Below are positions 24,411 through 35,557 of a stretch of DNA of 64,000 bases, piece by piece. The notes below the pieces were generated by a model. The model saw only the letters and a program-made list of their open reading frames with translations, was not told where the DNA came from and did not search any database. Position 1 is the first letter of the stretch. Each line of letters starts with the position of its first letter. This DNA comes from Apiospora phragmitis (taxonomy: Eukaryota > Ascomycota > Sordariomycetes > Amphisphaeriales > Apiosporaceae), in assembly GCA_038363925.1 (NCBI GenBank), contig JAQQWL010000002.1, positions 1,054,001 through 1,118,000 on the forward strand, in the 5' to 3' direction. The translations under genes were made by a program, and so were the position numbers.

Positions 24411-24601
24411 TATCTCCTTAATTGCCAAATATACCACTAAGAGTGGGGACTCGCGATACTTCAGTTTATATGGTTACCTGGGCGAGTCATAGGTCCTCGA
24501 CGGCGTGAACTTTCACTATCTGAAGATATCAAGTGGATATAACAGGGCTCTTTTGGTGGCTCGTCCCACTCTTAGTGGTGTATTTGGCAATCAAGGGGAT
24601 A
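24411..24601. mobile_element. MITE-like element, 187 bp between TA duplications, 35 bp inverted repeats
   Basis: Bases 24413-24447 and the reverse complement of 24565-24599 match at 32 of 35 positions. The repeat starts TCYCCTTRATTGCC and contains CACTAAGAGTGGG. The three differences are all C/T or G/A, with the T/A form in the left arm, as RIP or simple deamination would give. TA dinucleotides flank both ends (24411-24412 and 24600-24601). No coding capacity. Size, inverted repeats and TA target fit a non-autonomous Tc1/mariner-type element. No autonomous partner is seen in this window, and the repeat differs from that of the pogo element at 39.6 kb. Confidence 0.75.
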
Positions 24602-25360
24602 ATACGTCGAAATCATGCAAGAGGCAAAAGGTGCTCCTTTAGTCCAAAGTAAGACAGTCTTTTGATTAGCAGGCGAATACAGAGCACATTCTAAATCAGT
24701 TGGGAGGTTTGGAGCGACTTTCCGTTCTAGAAAACTTTTCAAGGTCAGTCTATGTTAGGTCTTGATGACAAGTCAGCGTGTAGTGGTGGTGTTGGGGGGG
24801 GGGGGGGCTGCTCACCAACCAGTCAAGAACGGCTGATAATTCCAACGAATCAAGCAGCCAGCCATATATCTGTACGATGCAATCAAGGCTGTGTTCGGTA
24901 TCCGATCCGAACATACCTCCCCTGTCCCTGTCAATCTCCTTTGGACCCCAAGATTGGAACTCCCAGCCCCGAGAGTAAGCGGCATTATCGTCCGCTGTAT
25001 ATCTGTGACTCGGTCTGCATATAATCGTACGAACGCCATATCAAAGGGGGCGAGGGGCTTTTGTCTCAGATCCTAAGGCTATACGGCCCCCAGAAGGCGG
25101 GGCCATCGTCCTACTCATTGATCAAGCCGCCCCCCATATATGTCAAGAGATCTTCCTCCTCTTCTTCCTCCTCTCTTCCACTCACAGCCTTAAACAGTCT
25201 GTTAGACATCTCAGTCAGCCATGCGTCTCTAATCTTGACTTGTGTTTTACCATCCCCCTTTCTAGCCATTTCTATCTTTCTCGCGTCGATATCGTGAGCA
25301 GGCGGGACCCCGTCTGAAGGTGATATAAGAAACTAGAAGAAGAGAAAAAGAGAAGCAGAG
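24602..25360. other. Intergenic with a poly-G run
   Basis: 760 bp without a supported gene. A poly-G run of about 13 lies near 24795-24808. The last 200 bp are pyrimidine-rich and probably form the 5' UTR of the gene starting at 25361. Confidence 0.45.
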
Positions 25361-26470
25361 ATGGCCACCGACAAGTACTTAGACTTGAGCAAGCAGCGCC
25401 ATCAACCGGATCTGGAACCGTCAGCGACTCACCCGTATCATGGCATCGAAGTCCAGTCGTATCCAGCCCTGGCGTATACGCAACAACAACAGCAGCAGCA
25501 GTGGGCACACCAACAGTCTGCTTTACCAACTTCCGAAGAGAAGAATGCTCCCGCACCAGCAACCGATAAACCCCACCGTAGAATCCTCGGTCTTACAGTT
25601 CCTGTGTTCTGGGGTCTCCTGATCCTGCTCGTCTTGGTCGTCGCGGGCGCGATCGGTGGCGGCCTAGCGGCACAAGGACTTAGCAACAAGAACAACAACA
25701 ACGCGGACCCGTCGGGGTCGGGGAGACCGTCGTCCAGTGTGATAATGGTAGAGACCGCATCAACACCCAATCCGTCGACCCAACCCCCCGCCAGCGGAAG
25801 CGGCACCGTGACGATGCTGCTGCCGATCGTGCAGGCGTTGGCGGTGCCCCTCGACGGCGGGTGCCCGAAGATCAACGGGACGCGGTACTCCCCGCGCGAA
25901 ACCACCAACGGCACGGGCACGGCGAAGGCGACGGCGACAGGCATCACGCTGCAGGGGCAGGCCTCGGCGCAGGCCTTCGTGCAGCTGTGCAACACCAACT
26001 TCCCCGAGGGGGATGCCCAGCCGGGCGTGCGCGACATCCTCAGCTTCTACGCGCCGACCTTTGAGCAGTGCATGACATCGTGTGCCCAGTATAACCGCCA
26101 GTACCAGCGGGAGACCGGGTCGAGGGGCCAAAGTGGCATTTGGGGCGATGGGTTCTGCATGGCTGTGTCGATTGTGAAATATTGTAAGCTTCTAAACCCT
26201 TCTCCCTCCCGACCTTGGAAAGAAAACAGGAGAGAGAACTAAAGCAGAGGGAATATGGATAAGAAGAAGGACAGGAACAGGAGAAGGAAGCTTTGGAAAT
26301 TATCTGTTTCGTGTCGTGTTATGTTTGTGTGCTCTGCTGACTTTCATCCTTCGCCTCTTCTAGCGGGAGGAAAATGCTACTTGAAAGGCAGGGACGCTAA
26401 TCCTTTCACGAACGAAACTTGGGGGTCTGGGAAGTACTTCACCAGCGGTCTATTAATCGAAGGATTTTAA
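25361..26470 (+). CDS. Type II membrane protein with Cys-rich extracellular domain (paralogue A)
   Basis: Exons are 25361-26183 and 26364-26470, with a 180 bp intron (gtaagc...tag). A cytosolic N-terminus with a Gln run (about residues 44-50) precedes RRILGLTVPVFWGLLILLVL, a single membrane anchor ending in Gly/Ala-rich AGAIGGGLAA. Then come a Ser/Thr/Pro-rich stalk and a Cys-rich domain with PLDGGCPKINGTRYSP, FVQLCNTNFPEG, FEQCMTSCAQYN, FCMAVSIVKYS and GGKCYLKG. The Cys spacing resembles PAN/apple-like modules of fungal surface proteins, a weak resemblance only. N-glycosylation sequons (NGT) are present. The frame is intact. A clear paralogue with the same exon structure lies at 29188-30115 on the opposite strand. 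Function unknown. Confidence 0.85.
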
Positions 26471-27749
26471 CAAAGCAGCATGTTGGTTTAGTCATTAAGC
26501 ATTATAATATGTAGTTATAGCAGTTTTACAGGGTCTGGTTGAATATTTTACTTGGCAGTGATATGTTGCTATGAGACTTGCCCATTCCCGATCTCGAGCT
26601 AAGCCGGCAAGTAGGATCAACTTATTCCAGTCATGATGCCTCGAACAGGATACTTATTCTAATTAGTGTACCCCTTTGATGAGGTTTTGGGAGTCATACC
26701 ATAAAGCGCAAATCGAAATCTTCCCTTCAAAAGCTGAAGCAAAAACCACGTGGCCGGGCACGCACTTAGAACCGCACGGTCTTGCCTTCCTTGCTGCGCA
26801 TCTATCGCCCCGCTCCATAAACTGCATACGTAAGAGAGGTTAGAGTCATGAATGACATGGCATATTCGGATATTCCATCCGAAACGCTTCCGTGGCTGTT
26901 CGTCATCCGTCCCTGCAACATTCTGCAGATCCATTCGCCCGTGGGGGAAACACAAGTGGCTGAGCACATTCGGACATATCCTTTGGGGACAGGTGTCGCG
27001 TTTCCGCCCAAGAACAGATGGCAGGGCTGACAGATTTAGAACAATTGGATGGTGTCAGTGTACCGAGTATAAGAGCGTGCTGGTGGTTTAGGGGATCGAA
27101 GAACACGAGAGAGTTTAACGGCTCGACGAAGTGGAAGGCAGCTCGTGAAGCTTATTACTGTACCTTTCGGCAGTTCGAGTTTAAAGCTAAAATAAGCGCT
27201 GCCGATTATCGAGTGGACTTGGTACTATTTGCAGATCACCATCAATGAGACCCTTGGACCCATTGGACACGGTTGCGTCTCAGCCTCTCCTTTCGATATG
27301 GCCATATTTTGTGTTAGTAAATGGGGGCGGACGACGGGAAGCTAGGATGCGGCCGCGCCCGCGGCTTTCAGGTGCCAGCCAGCCACTCTTCTGCAGCGTT
27401 TCCAAACTTCAGTGTTTCCTTAAATAAACAAACCCGCTTCGAATAACGTTTCACGATAATAACCCATTCTCATTAGCTATGAATCCGCCCGAATAATGGA
27501 GGCGCAGACGGCGCGCAGACCACAACCCAAACCACACCCGACGTTCTTTAAAAGGGACAGTCCACTCCCTGCCGTGCCAAGTCTGCTTGCAACCACCATT
27601 TCTTTCTTGGCATCCCAATTATTTCCCCATCCGTGCAGCTTCTTATTAGCGATCGTCTTATAGACCGCCTTGGTTTTGTTTGTTTGCGTGCTTGCCTGCT
27701 TTTTTTTTTCATTTGTCGGTTGTGTATTAGAAGAGACCAGTAAACGACC
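26471..27749. other. Intergenic, no gene seen
   Basis: About 1.3 kb between paralogue A and the seven-segment membrane-protein gene. Open frames are short and overlapping on both strands. A poly-T tract at about 27702-27710 sits just before the next start codon. Confidence 0.5.
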
Positions 27750-28879
27750 ATGTCTCACGTCGTCTTGGCCGGCGACCACGCCAACAAAACCCTCTTCATC
27801 ACCGTCTGCGACAACGTCGGCGAGGCGTCGCCCGACATCGCGGGCCTCGGCGTGCTCATCTCCTTCGCCGGCCAGGCGTTGCTTTCCCTCTTCCTCGCCG
27901 GCTGGATCGTCGTGTTGTCCAAGAAGGGCCATCTCCACCTGCACCACCACCCAGAAGGGTCCGACGAGCATGAACGACGGAGAAAGAGAATAGAGTTCCT
28001 TTCCGATGTCGTCAATATCGGCAACGACCTTCAGGTCTTACTGGGCATTGCCCTCATGGTAAGTTGACAGTCGAATTCCTTGCTGGGCATTTCTGTAGTC
28101 AAGTGCGTGCATGGCTGATGCAATTATGGCGGCACACAGATCACTGCTTGGGCCAAGAGGAAGGAACTGGGATTATATCATCTGCGTCTGGTATTCGACA
28201 CGGTGAGCTTCGTTGGGTAAGTATATCGCATGCACATATACATCATTGATAGTGGCTGGGGGGCAAGCTAACCCTTCCATTCTCTGCCAACAGCGTATCA
28301 AGCATTGCGGTCCTAGTCTGTCTCGCCTTCTGCCAAAAAATGCTGAACAGGTCGCCGTCTCGCTTGTCATCTCGATATCTGACCGTCTACGGGTTCACCA
28401 TCTTCTTCATTGCCCTAGCCATAACCTTCGCGATTCGCCTAGCCGCCTGGCAGGAGGGCGGCAAGCCGGGCGAGTGCTATAACACGGTCGGCGCGTCGCA
28501 CCGGTTCGCCTCGCATCCCGGATCGGACCAGGCCTACGTCCTGATCACGTCGCTGTGGGTGCTGGCCGCCATCGGCATGGCCGTGTTCGGCGGGCCCAAG
28601 CTTCTCATGGTCGTCCTGGCCTTCGCCATGCTCGAGTACCCCGTCCACCTCTACTTCATGATCGCCATCCGCCACGCCAACCAGCCCCTCCTCGAGGGCA
28701 CCGAGGACGAGGACCGCTGGGACTTCGGGCAGACCACGGCCATGCTACTGCTGGGCCTGGCCTACCTCGAGTTCGCGGCCAAGGCTCTCAAGTATCGGAA
28801 GTGGACGATGGAGTGGAGGAAGGCCAGGGAGAGTCTCATACCCCTTTCTGCAAGAAAGTACCAAGGTTTAGGCCCGTAG
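27750..28879 (+). CDS. Integral membrane protein with about seven hydrophobic segments
   Basis: Exons are 27750-28058, 28140-28216 and 28294-28879. The introns have perfect GTAAGT donors and CAG acceptors, and the frame is intact throughout. The protein begins MSHVVLAGDHANKTLFITVC with an NKT sequon. Hydrophobic segments include LISFAGQALLSLFLAGWIVV, VVNIGNDLQVLLGIALM, VSSIAVLVCLAFC, TIFFIALAITFAIRLAAW, VLITSLWVLAAIGMAVFG, LLMVVLAFAMLEYPVHLYFM and TTAMLLLGLAYLEFAAKAL. A His-rich loop (LHLHHHPEG) lies between the first two. Such orphan multi-pass proteins are common in Pezizomycotina. I cannot assign receptor or transporter activity. It sits between two paralogous Cys-rich membrane proteins. 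Confidence 0.85.
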
Positions 28880-29187
28880 GCTTCGCTTCGAGCCGCTCAT
28901 GAAGCCAAAGGAATGTGCCGCGCGAGAATCCTGACAGGAGTGTATTCACATAGCGGAGGAGTTATCAGGGACGTCTACCAAATTTGTATTCAGCTAGCAC
29001 CGAGCTGATGTTTCAGGGTGTAAGGGGCTGTTTTTAAGGAGTAAGGGATATTTGAAAACCACAGAATGACTAAGTGGTCACACTGCAAAGACTCATTGTG
29101 CAATAGGAACACAATTACTTGCATTAACTTTCTCAGAAGCCCATATTCATCGAGACTCGCCGATGACTGCGACGATCGTTGCACTAT

Positions 29188-30115
29188 TCAGAGGTAGGCA
29201 TATCGTTTCCTCGAGCCCGGCCGGCCTATCCCATCAACCAATTCAGCGGCCGTGACCTTCTCGCCGGGCCTAGTGGTATTCACGAGAGGATTGGGGCCCT
29301 GGCTTTTCAAATGGCATCTCCCTCCCGCTAGGTGAAGCACAGATATAAAGGTTAGCGCAAAGGCACGCACACGGACAAAACGAACAGTTCTAGAGTTTCC
29401 TCGAGCGTCAGTCAGACTTACGGATTTTCGCAACCGCCACCACTGTGCACCACCCTTGCCCCCCACTAACGTCCTTGTTCTCTGCCTGCTGCTGCAGCTG
29501 CTCGTTGTACTGCGCGCACCACGTCATGCACTGGTCGAAGCTCGTGGCGAAGGCGCTGTAGAGGTCGCGCAGGCCCGGGTTCTCCTCGGTCTCGGCATAG
29601 TTGGTGTTGCAGCGCTGGTGGAAGGTCTGCGCCACCTTCTGGCCCCGCAGCGTGATGCGCGAGACGTAGGGCGACCCGTTGATGCCGGGGCACCCGCCGT
29701 CGCGGGGTATCAGCGACGGCTGCATGATCGGTATTGCGGTGGTCGCGGTAGCGGTGCCGCTGCCGGTAGGCTGTTCTTCGCCAGGCTGCAGCGTCGTCGT
29801 CGGTGTTGCCGCAGCGCTGCTGCTGGCCGGTTGCTGCGCGGCGAGTCCGCCACCGACGCCGCCGCCTATGGCGCCAGCAAGGACGATGACGAGGACGACC
29901 AGAAGGGTCCAGAATACGGGAACAGTGAGGCCGAGGATCTTTCTCTTCCGGGTTGGATCATCGGTTGTCGGTGCGGCGTGCGCCGTAGGAGTCTCCTTCC
30001 ACTCTGACACCGGCTCAGCCGACTGTAGCGGCGCGTGGCCGAATCGGGCGTACTCGGGGGCCGGGTCCAACTGGACTTCGAGGCCCGGGTATGCGTGAGA
30101 GGCTACTGGCTCCAT
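29188..30115 (-). CDS. Type II membrane protein with Cys-rich extracellular domain (paralogue B)
   Basis: Exons are 29422-30115 and 29188-29327; the intron is 29328-29421 (gtaagt...tag). The layout is the same as the gene at 25361. The membrane anchor RKILGLTVPVFWTLLVVLVI is followed by AGAIGGGVGGGLAA, a Ser/Thr/Pro stalk, then DGGCPGINGSPYVS, FHQRCNTNYAETEENPGLRD, FDQCMTWCAQYNEQ, WCTVVAVAKI and GGRCHLKSQGPNPLVNTT. Intron position and phase match paralogue A, so the pair arose by duplication. The ILGLTVPVFW anchor is nearly identical while the stalks have diverged. The C-terminal tail is longer than in A. Function unknown. The frame is intact. Confidence 0.85.
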
Positions 30116-31111
30116 ACTGTCGCCTTCTGACGCGGAAATGACTTAGACTCTCCTTCGTGGGGAGAAAGATGGGAGGGTGGTGGCGTTATAAGTCAATTCT
30201 GGCGATGCATAATGCCCTTTGGGGAAAAGAGGAAGAAAAAGCAGAAAAACCTGCTGTCGACAGACTAGAACATTATCCCCTAATTATGGGCACCCTGTAG
30301 CCTGCCAGAGGACAGGCCCGACAGGGCATGGCAGTTTGACATATCCCCGTTGCTGGGAGTAGTAGTGTACGCCGCGCCGCGCAAATGCATATAGGAAACC
30401 TCAATCAGGAAATCGGAGCAAGCATAGCACAACGTAATCGGATGTTGATCACAGCTTTCGTTGCCAAAAAAGATGTAGGGGCTCCGTTATTTGGCGGGTT
30501 CGTTGGCTGTCAGACCGTGTTCGAGCGGCTACCGAGATTCCAGTAATAGAAGTTGGGACCAACAACAGCCTTTGATACGTTCGTAAGCGCTGTGCCGCAA
30601 CCTGCCCTCGTCGACCTGTTCCGCCGCGGAGGAACTGAAATCATCAAATCCTTGACTCTCTCCGGCTGCGGTTCAATGCGTTGGCAAGTTGGATTGCAGG
30701 GCCCACGCCGGGTGGACCACGTACAATTTCATTGTTCGACTGTGCATTGTCATTGATATGTGAATATTTGCTGCAACATTGTTGACGATAGACTCAACCT
30801 TTCTTAGGTGGTGTCATGGTCCCTTGTCTGTGAGACAAAGAGCGTAACAATGCCTTTCTTTCAGACAATTGGCCTTGGGTTACGATATATACCTCGAAGG
30901 CGGCCAGATCCCCGTTATTGCAGGAAGAGAAAAAACAGAGACGAACAAACGCATTGCCAAACGCACACAACAGGCCCGAGGATCTTCTGGCTAGTAGTAG
31001 CTACTACATAGTCATCACTATCATCGTCGCTTGTTGTAGCAGCCTTTGCAGGATCACGGTGTTCGTCGCGCATCTCCTCTAATCCCCCTTCGTCTAGGTA
31101 AGCAGAAACAT
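30116..31111. other. Intergenic, promoter of paralogue B and of the small Cys-rich protein
   Basis: About 1 kb separating divergent genes. No open frame with family features and no repeat was recognised. Confidence 0.5.
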
Positions 31112-31872
31112 ATGTCGACAGACACGGGCAACTCCGGCTCTTGGAGCACTACGCCGGCCTCGAAATTAGGTACAGATGCAAGCTGCGCCGTTGAGGAGGG
31201 CCATTCCACGCCCAACGAGGTTCGCGAGTGGAGGAGTTATATCCAACAGATGAAGCGGGAGCGGTGCGCCCGCCTCAACTGCAAGCCCGACCCCGCTTTG
31301 CAGACCGTATGCGGCTTTAAGGTGTGTTATCAGATGGCCGCCGCCGCCGCCGCTGTTTTTGCTGCTGATCGTAGGGCTGCTGAGAAAGCCAGCGCGAGCA
31401 TGAACCCCAGCGAGCTGACCATTGCCTTCATCACCTCGCTTAACCAGATTAACCAAGCAGCTATGCGACGAAACCAGGCTATCAATGCCGCGTCTACCTC
31501 TACCAAGTCACTGACCACATCCAAGAATATATCGTTCGCCGGGGTGGCACCTCCCATCCCCAGGCGCCGACGAAGAACAAGCTAAAGTCGCCGCCACCAC
31601 CACCGTCGCCGTCGCCGCCACCACAAGGTCTCAAAATCAAACCAACACCGCCCTCGGAGGCCTGGACCAAATCCTACAGGTGTGTCCGCAGGAACGGCGA
31701 GAAGGGCGACTTATGCCACAGCACGTGCGAGGGTGTGATCACCTGGTGCAAAGGCGACAAGAGATTCGCACCTTGCATGCGGGGGTCGAACAAACGTCCT
31801 GACGGCAACGAAGGTGAACCAATCTTGGAGTTTGACCTGGCGCAGGTTAGAGCAGGTAGTTCTACGTTCTGA
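31112..31872 (+). CDS. Unrecognised Ala-rich protein with a short C-terminal Cys module
   Basis: ATG 31112 (MSTDTGNSGSWSTTP) is chosen over an in-frame upstream ATG at 31046 because it opens the biased region; the upstream one remains possible. A helical stretch (NEVREWRSYIQQMKRERCAR, later an Ala run and FAADRRAAEKASASM) leads to a Pro/Lys-rich linker. A missing C near 31555 shifts the frame: the unshifted frame ends at 31585. The shifted one continues through APTKNKLKSPPPPPSPSPPP to YRCVRRNGEKGDLCHSTCEG then WCKGDKRFAPCMRGS, a five-cysteine module, and stops at 31870-31872. No signal peptide is seen. I recognise no family. Confidence 0.55.
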
Positions 31873-32441
31873 ACTTGATCCTTGGGAGATGTGGCAGAAA
31901 AGGGGCCGCGTCTTTCTTAGGTTGGGTGTTCGAACCAAAATAGGGGCCCCCAGGCATATTGGGTATGTAGTCTGTTTCTACAAGTTCCCATACGTGCCAA
32001 AAAGGTAAGCGTTTCTATAGTTCTTATGCAACCAAAGACTACGTAGATCGTGGCAGTCGTATCATAATAAATGTGTTTGCCAGTTGATGTAACTCGAAGT
32101 GGGCTATTGGACACTATATTACCACTTGGAACATGAATTAAATTGTAGGCTTCGACGATGGCCACTCTCGGATTACTTTTTAGGCGAAACGTGGAAAGAG
32201 AACTCTGGTTTTCGTACGTTCTTCGAGATACAGAAGCATATAGTGTTAACCAGATTGCGTACTGGTGCTGCCATCAATACGTACCGAGGAAGCTACCGCT
32301 TCTCCTAATCGCCCGCGGTAGGTGCGCGGTTTGCGGTAGTCGCACCGTCCAATTCGCTCAATACTGGAGCGTCACTTTCCAGCAGCGTAAAAGAATTAGC
32401 GAATAATTCATTTCATGGCTTTTAGGACTGGGAGATAAGAC
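31873..32441. other. Intergenic between convergent genes
   Basis: 570 bp with no supported feature. It should contain two 3' UTRs. Confidence 0.5.
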
Positions 32442-34646
32442 TTACTCCGGTAGTTCTTTGTTCGGCAACAACAATGCGAGAAAGGTACCCGGCGCTGAAG
32501 CCCCTATTGCCGCGTAGGTGATGTAGGTGATGACATTCGAGTACTAAATATCCGTAAGCAATGTGCTGGTGTCGCAGAACCCCAAGCGTAACATATAAAG
32601 AACCATAAGGCAGGCATACTTACAGCGTAGTTGACAGCAATGCGCTCGGGCGAAACCCACGCCGGCAGCTCGCCGGTAATCGAATTGTACAGCGACTCAA
32701 TCAGTGCAGGCGAAGCACTGGGGCCTAGCCATTTCCACAAGGACTCTCGCATGGTGTTCGTATAGATGCCCCCGGCGACCGTGGATCCGATGCTGGAACC
32801 CAGGAAGACACAGCAGAGGGCCAGAGCCAGAAGCTGTGGGATATGCGCACGGGGGACTACCGTCGTGGGCACAACTAGCAGCGCCGTGGATATAATGCCA
32901 CTGCCGGTACCTTGGATAAGCTGCTGGGCGAATAGCTCGCCGATGGTGCTGTCTTGCGTTCGCAGTCGGATCATGACGCCGTACCCGACGAGGCGAATGC
33001 AGGCGCCCAGGACGACGAGCCACTTGTACTGGTCACTTCGCCCCATACACCAACCAGTGGCAATACCAATTAGACATTGCATGACTCCCATAGTGCTATT
33101 GAGGAATGTCGCCGTCCTTACGTCGAGGTTGTAGCTCACAACACTCCAAGAGTAAAGATAGGTATGCGTTGCGGAGAATCCGACCTGTGCCCCCGGGTTT
33201 GGTCAATAGGGATTGTAGCACATGCTTTGCAACCACATCATGCAGATTTCGGCGACGGTTGTCGGAAATTAGGCACTTACGTTATCCAAGGCCAGCATCA
33301 GCAGTGAGACCGATATCGTGAGACTCTTGAAGTAACTCGGCGGTATGATAGGGAAGACAGCCACGTGTTTTTCATAGAATCCCAGACAGATAAGTATAAA
33401 TACCCCTACAATTAGTAGAGCAATGATCCATGGAGTACGCCATCCTTGGGCAAGTTGCGCGGCAAAGGTCAGCGGGAGTAGTAGGCAGGCAAGACCGCTG
33501 ACGAAGAGTAGCATGCCGCCAAGGTCGATTTCCGAACAGAACTCATGCATTGTCATCTTTTGACTGACCAAGACGCCCATCTTCTTCGCCTTCCTCTGGT
33601 AGTAGAGTAAGGTACCAATGACGAATGATGAGCCGAACGGCATGACTGTATATACTTGGTAAGTATCCTTGCTCCCACACCGTAGCAGCATATTACTTAC
33701 GGATAGCAAACATGCCAATGCCCCATCTCCAGCCGATGCCATTCTCGGCGACGACACTGGCCACAATGAAAGCCGCTACCCATGGGGTGATGAGAAATGG
33801 GAAAAAGGAGAAGCCGATAGCAAATGCTCTCCATCTGGGACTGAACAGATCTGTGAGGATGACGTTCTATGCTGGTCTTTAGTGGCTGGCCATCTTACTT
33901 CAGGGCCGCATTTTACTGGTATCGTGAATCATAGTGGGGCATGTTACTTACTGTCATCACGTTGGTACCCGATTGGCCAACATTGTAGAGCACAAAGCCG
34001 CCAGCGTAGACACTAATGGTCTGGGCCGAGGCCATCAGAATGTAGGATAGCACATAGCAGCTGACGGTGAAAACCAAAGTGTAGCCTCGACCGATGACAT
34101 TGCTAATCTTGGCGATAGGAGGTTTCACGACTGCGAAGACAATAACTGCTGCTGTGTTTAGCGTCCCCAATGCAGAAAGCTGGTTGAACTCCGACGTCGA
34201 GCAGTTCTTGTACGTATACACGGTGCTGTTGTCCAGTTCACTAAGTAGATAGGGTGGTCAGGATGGATATTGGGATTGAGCTTATCCGACAGTAGAAGGT
34301 GGAAAAGCGACCCAGCCCTGGAGCTTACAAAATGACCATGATCATGGCTAGCCTTAATTCACCCCCTCGAACGTTAGCAGTTGAACCTCGACGATACCCA
34401 GGGGATAATCCAGGCTTACCCAAGTATAACTAGACGGAATCCCGTCTTGCCCCAAACAGCCTGGGCAGCCGTCATGGCCGACACACCAGCTTCGACGTTT
34501 GCTTCGAACCTCGAGTCCATGGTACTCTTCTCGTCAGCCTGGGCGCATCCAGATGGAACAGCCTCGTTGGCGTCGGCTGGCGTCTCACTACTAGGCACTC
34601 CCAGCATTTTTGACTTGACTGACTGCACAAACTTCATGTCTCCCAT
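32442..34646 (-). CDS. MFS siderophore-iron transporter (Sit1/MirB type)
   Basis: These proton symporters import ferric siderophores across the plasma membrane. Seven exons: 34420-34646, 34329-34352, 33952-34240, 33701-33866, 33281-33645, 32634-33184 and 32442-32543, all GT-AG and all in frame. After a hydrophilic N-terminus comes AMTAAQAVWGKTGFRLVILG, then FELDNSTVYTYKNCSTSEFN, the family's first-helix signature. Further marks are KPPIAKISNVIGRGYTLVFT, NVILTDLFSPRWRAFAIGFS, ENGIGWRWGIGMFAI, QQLIQGTGSGIISTALLVVP and FLGSSIGSTVAGGIYTNTMR. The last exon, omitted by the unspliced frame, ends FLALLLPNKELPE. About 14 membrane segments. ATG 34646 (MGDMKFVQSVKSKMLG) fits the family; an in-frame ATG at 34733 is an alternative. 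It diverges from the TAP-like hydrolase. Confidence 0.92.
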
Positions 34647-35557
34647 TTCCGCTCTGGCTTGACTTAACCTGGAATTATCGCATAAGCTTGTTTCGTCTGA
34701 TGTACGAGACGGTGCGCGAATATGAGGCAGCAAGATCCAATCATCAAACGGTTCCCCAACTCAAATTTGGATATGGTATGGTGTGCTGGGATAACAAGTC
34801 TTCCGTGGAGTGAGTACGCCCATTATATGAGTGATTAGGGTCCATCGGCACTCTATCTCCGAAGACGACCTCAGTACTCCAATGCAGTGTAACATTGTTA
34901 CCATGTTCTTCCTAAACCTAATACCGACTGACTTTCATTACCTGCCTTGGACGAGTTGCTGTACCTGTGGTGAGTGCGACTGAGATAAGAGGAAGAGGAG
35001 GTTGCGATGTGTGTGACCCCACCAAGTCCGGGATGTGCAAGCCGTACCAGGGCCCCTCGGGAAGCTCCATCACTCTTTTCATCAAATATACTCCGGAATC
35101 CGGATGGCCTAGCAGGGTTATGGATATGGTACCTACCCTACGAAGCGGAAGCAAACACCCAGAGCCGGCTGTCAACGCTTATCCGTACACTTACGATGAA
35201 CCCGGGACCTGATTCGGTCAGTCTGAGACTTGTCACGAGGAGTGTACTTGACTTGGTATGGACCAATAGGCATAGCCCGATATCCAATCGACCTGCATAC
35301 CTATGTCAAGGCCGCTCGCGCAATGAAGCTACTTGGGTCATGGGCAGATCAATAGAGCTGTAGTCGCTTTCGGGCAGGGATTGTCAACGCAACGCCTATT
35401 CAGCAAAAAGCAAGCCAATCCATACTGTTGGCGTGTCTCACCCCACAACATGGGACGGCACACACCCAGTATCTGAACCTGATAACAGGGACCGTGGCAC
35501 AGCAGCGATCAAAAGCCTACATCATTTCCATTCTGGCTTTCGTGCAGGTGGGCAGAA
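34647..35557. promoter_or_regulatory. Divergent promoter, siderophore transporter and TAP-like hydrolase
   Basis: 911 bp shared 5' region. GATAA cores occur at about 34788, 34983 and 35480. The extended ATCWGATAA site of the iron repressor SreA is not seen, so iron control by this route is not supported directly. Confidence 0.35.

Noticed and set aside
31890..31950. GGTTCGAAC on the minus strand resembling a tRNA B-box
   Set aside because: No stem on either side of the loop and no A-box at the right distance.
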